64,000 nucleotides of DNA from Bacillota bacterium (lineage in GTDB: Bacteria > Bacillota > Sulfobacillia > Sulfobacillales > Sulfobacillaceae), in contig JAJZAN010000001.1 in assembly GCA_021799435.1 (NCBI GenBank), positions 1 to 64,000 on the forward strand, written 5' to 3'. The number at the start of each line of letters is the position of its first letter. The stretch's first letter is position 1. A program made the translations under genes and the position numbers. The notes beneath the pieces are model-generated. The model was given only the letters and a program-made list of their open reading frames with translations, was not told the origin of the DNA and ran no database searches. This document shows, piece by piece, positions 63,525-64,000 of the stretch.

Positions 63525-63548
63525 GAAGGCGACCTTGCGGTCGCCTTC
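63525..63548 (-). terminator. Stable hairpin between rpsB and tsf
   Basis: Minus-strand 10-bp perfect stem GAAGGCGACC/GGTCGCCTTC with a GCAA tetraloop. Only CTT follows, so it is a weak terminator or an mRNA-stabilising/processing element. Confidence 0.5.
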
Positions 63549-63569
63549 ATTGTCGTTCTGTCCGGCGCG

Positions 63570-64000
63570 CTATTGAACCGCCTCTTCCTCGACTTCCTCG
63601 TCCTGCGCAGCGGTGGTGTCACCCTGACGCCCTTCAATAAGAGCGTCTGCCATCTTGGATGTCAGAAGACGCACGGCCCGGATGGCGTCGTCGTTGCCGG
63701 GGATTACAAAGTCGATTTCATCGGGGTCGCAGTTGGTGTCTACGATGCCCACAATCGGGATGCCCAATTTGCGACCTTCGGTGACTGCAATGTGCTCCTT
63801 GCGGGGATCCACCACGAACATCGCCTGAGGAAGCTCCCGCATTCCTTCGATGCCGCCCAAATATTTTTCAAGCTTTTCCTTTTGTCGAGTCAAGGTGCTG
63901 ACTTCCTTTTTGGGAAGCCGTTCCCACTGACCCGAGGCCTCTTGCTCCTTCAGCTCGGCCAACCGTTTCACGCGGCGCTTGATAGTGTCAAAGTTTGTCA
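63570..64000 (-). CDS. rpsB: 30S ribosomal protein S2 (C-terminal part, cut by window edge)
   Basis: Only the last ~142 codons are present; the gene continues beyond 64000. The visible part has [47 protein letters not shown] and [14 protein letters not shown] segments of S2 (given in pieces), ending in an acidic tail. It starts the rpsB-tsf-pyrH-frr order. Confidence 0.96.
   Translation of the reverse strand, partial: TNFDTIKRRVKRLAELKEQEASGQWERLPKKEVSTLTRQKEKLEKYLGGIEGMRELPQAMFVVDPRKEHIAVTEGRKLGIPIVGIVDTNCDPDEIDFVIPGNDDAIRAVRLLTSKMADALIEGRQGDTTAAQDEEVEEEAVQ

Overview
The window reads as chromosomal core DNA of a Gram-positive, endospore-forming, moderately GC-rich Firmicute. The best guess from recall is a Sulfobacillus-like organism; this is inferred from protein flavour and gene order and was not tested by a search. 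Support for a spore former comes from spoVFA/spoVFB (dipicolinate synthase), spoIIIE, ytrH/ytrI, tepA/ylzJ, ylxY and pdaB-type deacetylases, ymxH, spoVR, prkA and yhbH. PolC is the Gram-positive type. Strong Shine-Dalgarno sites and frequent GTG/TTG starts also fit. Nearly everything is on the minus strand, so transcription runs from high to low coordinates. I saw no rRNA, tRNA, CRISPR array, insertion sequence or phage gene.

Layout in the direction of transcription. 64.0-56.7 kb: rpsB (cut by the window edge), tsf, pyrH, frr, uppS, cdsA, a YtvI/PerM-type permease, dxr, rseP. These cover translation elongation and recycling, UMP kinase, and isoprenoid and phospholipid synthesis. 56.6-48.1 kb: ispG, proS, a family 2 glycosyltransferase, polC and an MFS transporter. 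48.1-40.5 kb: the nusA-ylxR-ylxQ-infB-rbfA-nrnA-truB-ribF operon, with its own promoter, a leader terminator hairpin and no rimP in front of nusA. 40.5-36.9 kb: rpsO, pnp and nfo, closed by a strong terminator.

36.5-17.8 kb is the conserved sporulation/lysine/dipicolinate neighbourhood: a GH113-like lipoprotein, ylxY, an M16 peptidase (mlpA), a dUTPase, ymxH, a stress protein, spoVFA, spoVFB, asd, dapG, dapA, rnj, tepA, ylzJ, uppP, spoIIIE. Asd, DapG and DapA make the precursor that SpoVFA/B oxidise to dipicolinate, and a sigma-K-like promoter precedes spoVFA. Two plus-strand insertions break the block: ytrH-ytrI between rnj and tepA, and a TDT-family exporter with a divergent LysR regulator between ylzJ and uppP.

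17.7-13.3 kb holds yhbH-spoVR-prkA. 13.2-10.4 kb holds an FMN reductase, an extremely tryptophan-rich unknown protein and a stand-alone LON-domain protein. 10.3-2.9 kb holds an acyl-CoA dehydrogenase coupled to asnS, a RodZ-like protein, a DacF-type carboxypeptidase, a plus-strand PdaB-type deacetylase, rimO and pgsA. 2.8-0.1 kb holds a small membrane protein coupled to an unusual short FtsH-like protease, and a prenyltransferase-repeat-like fragment.
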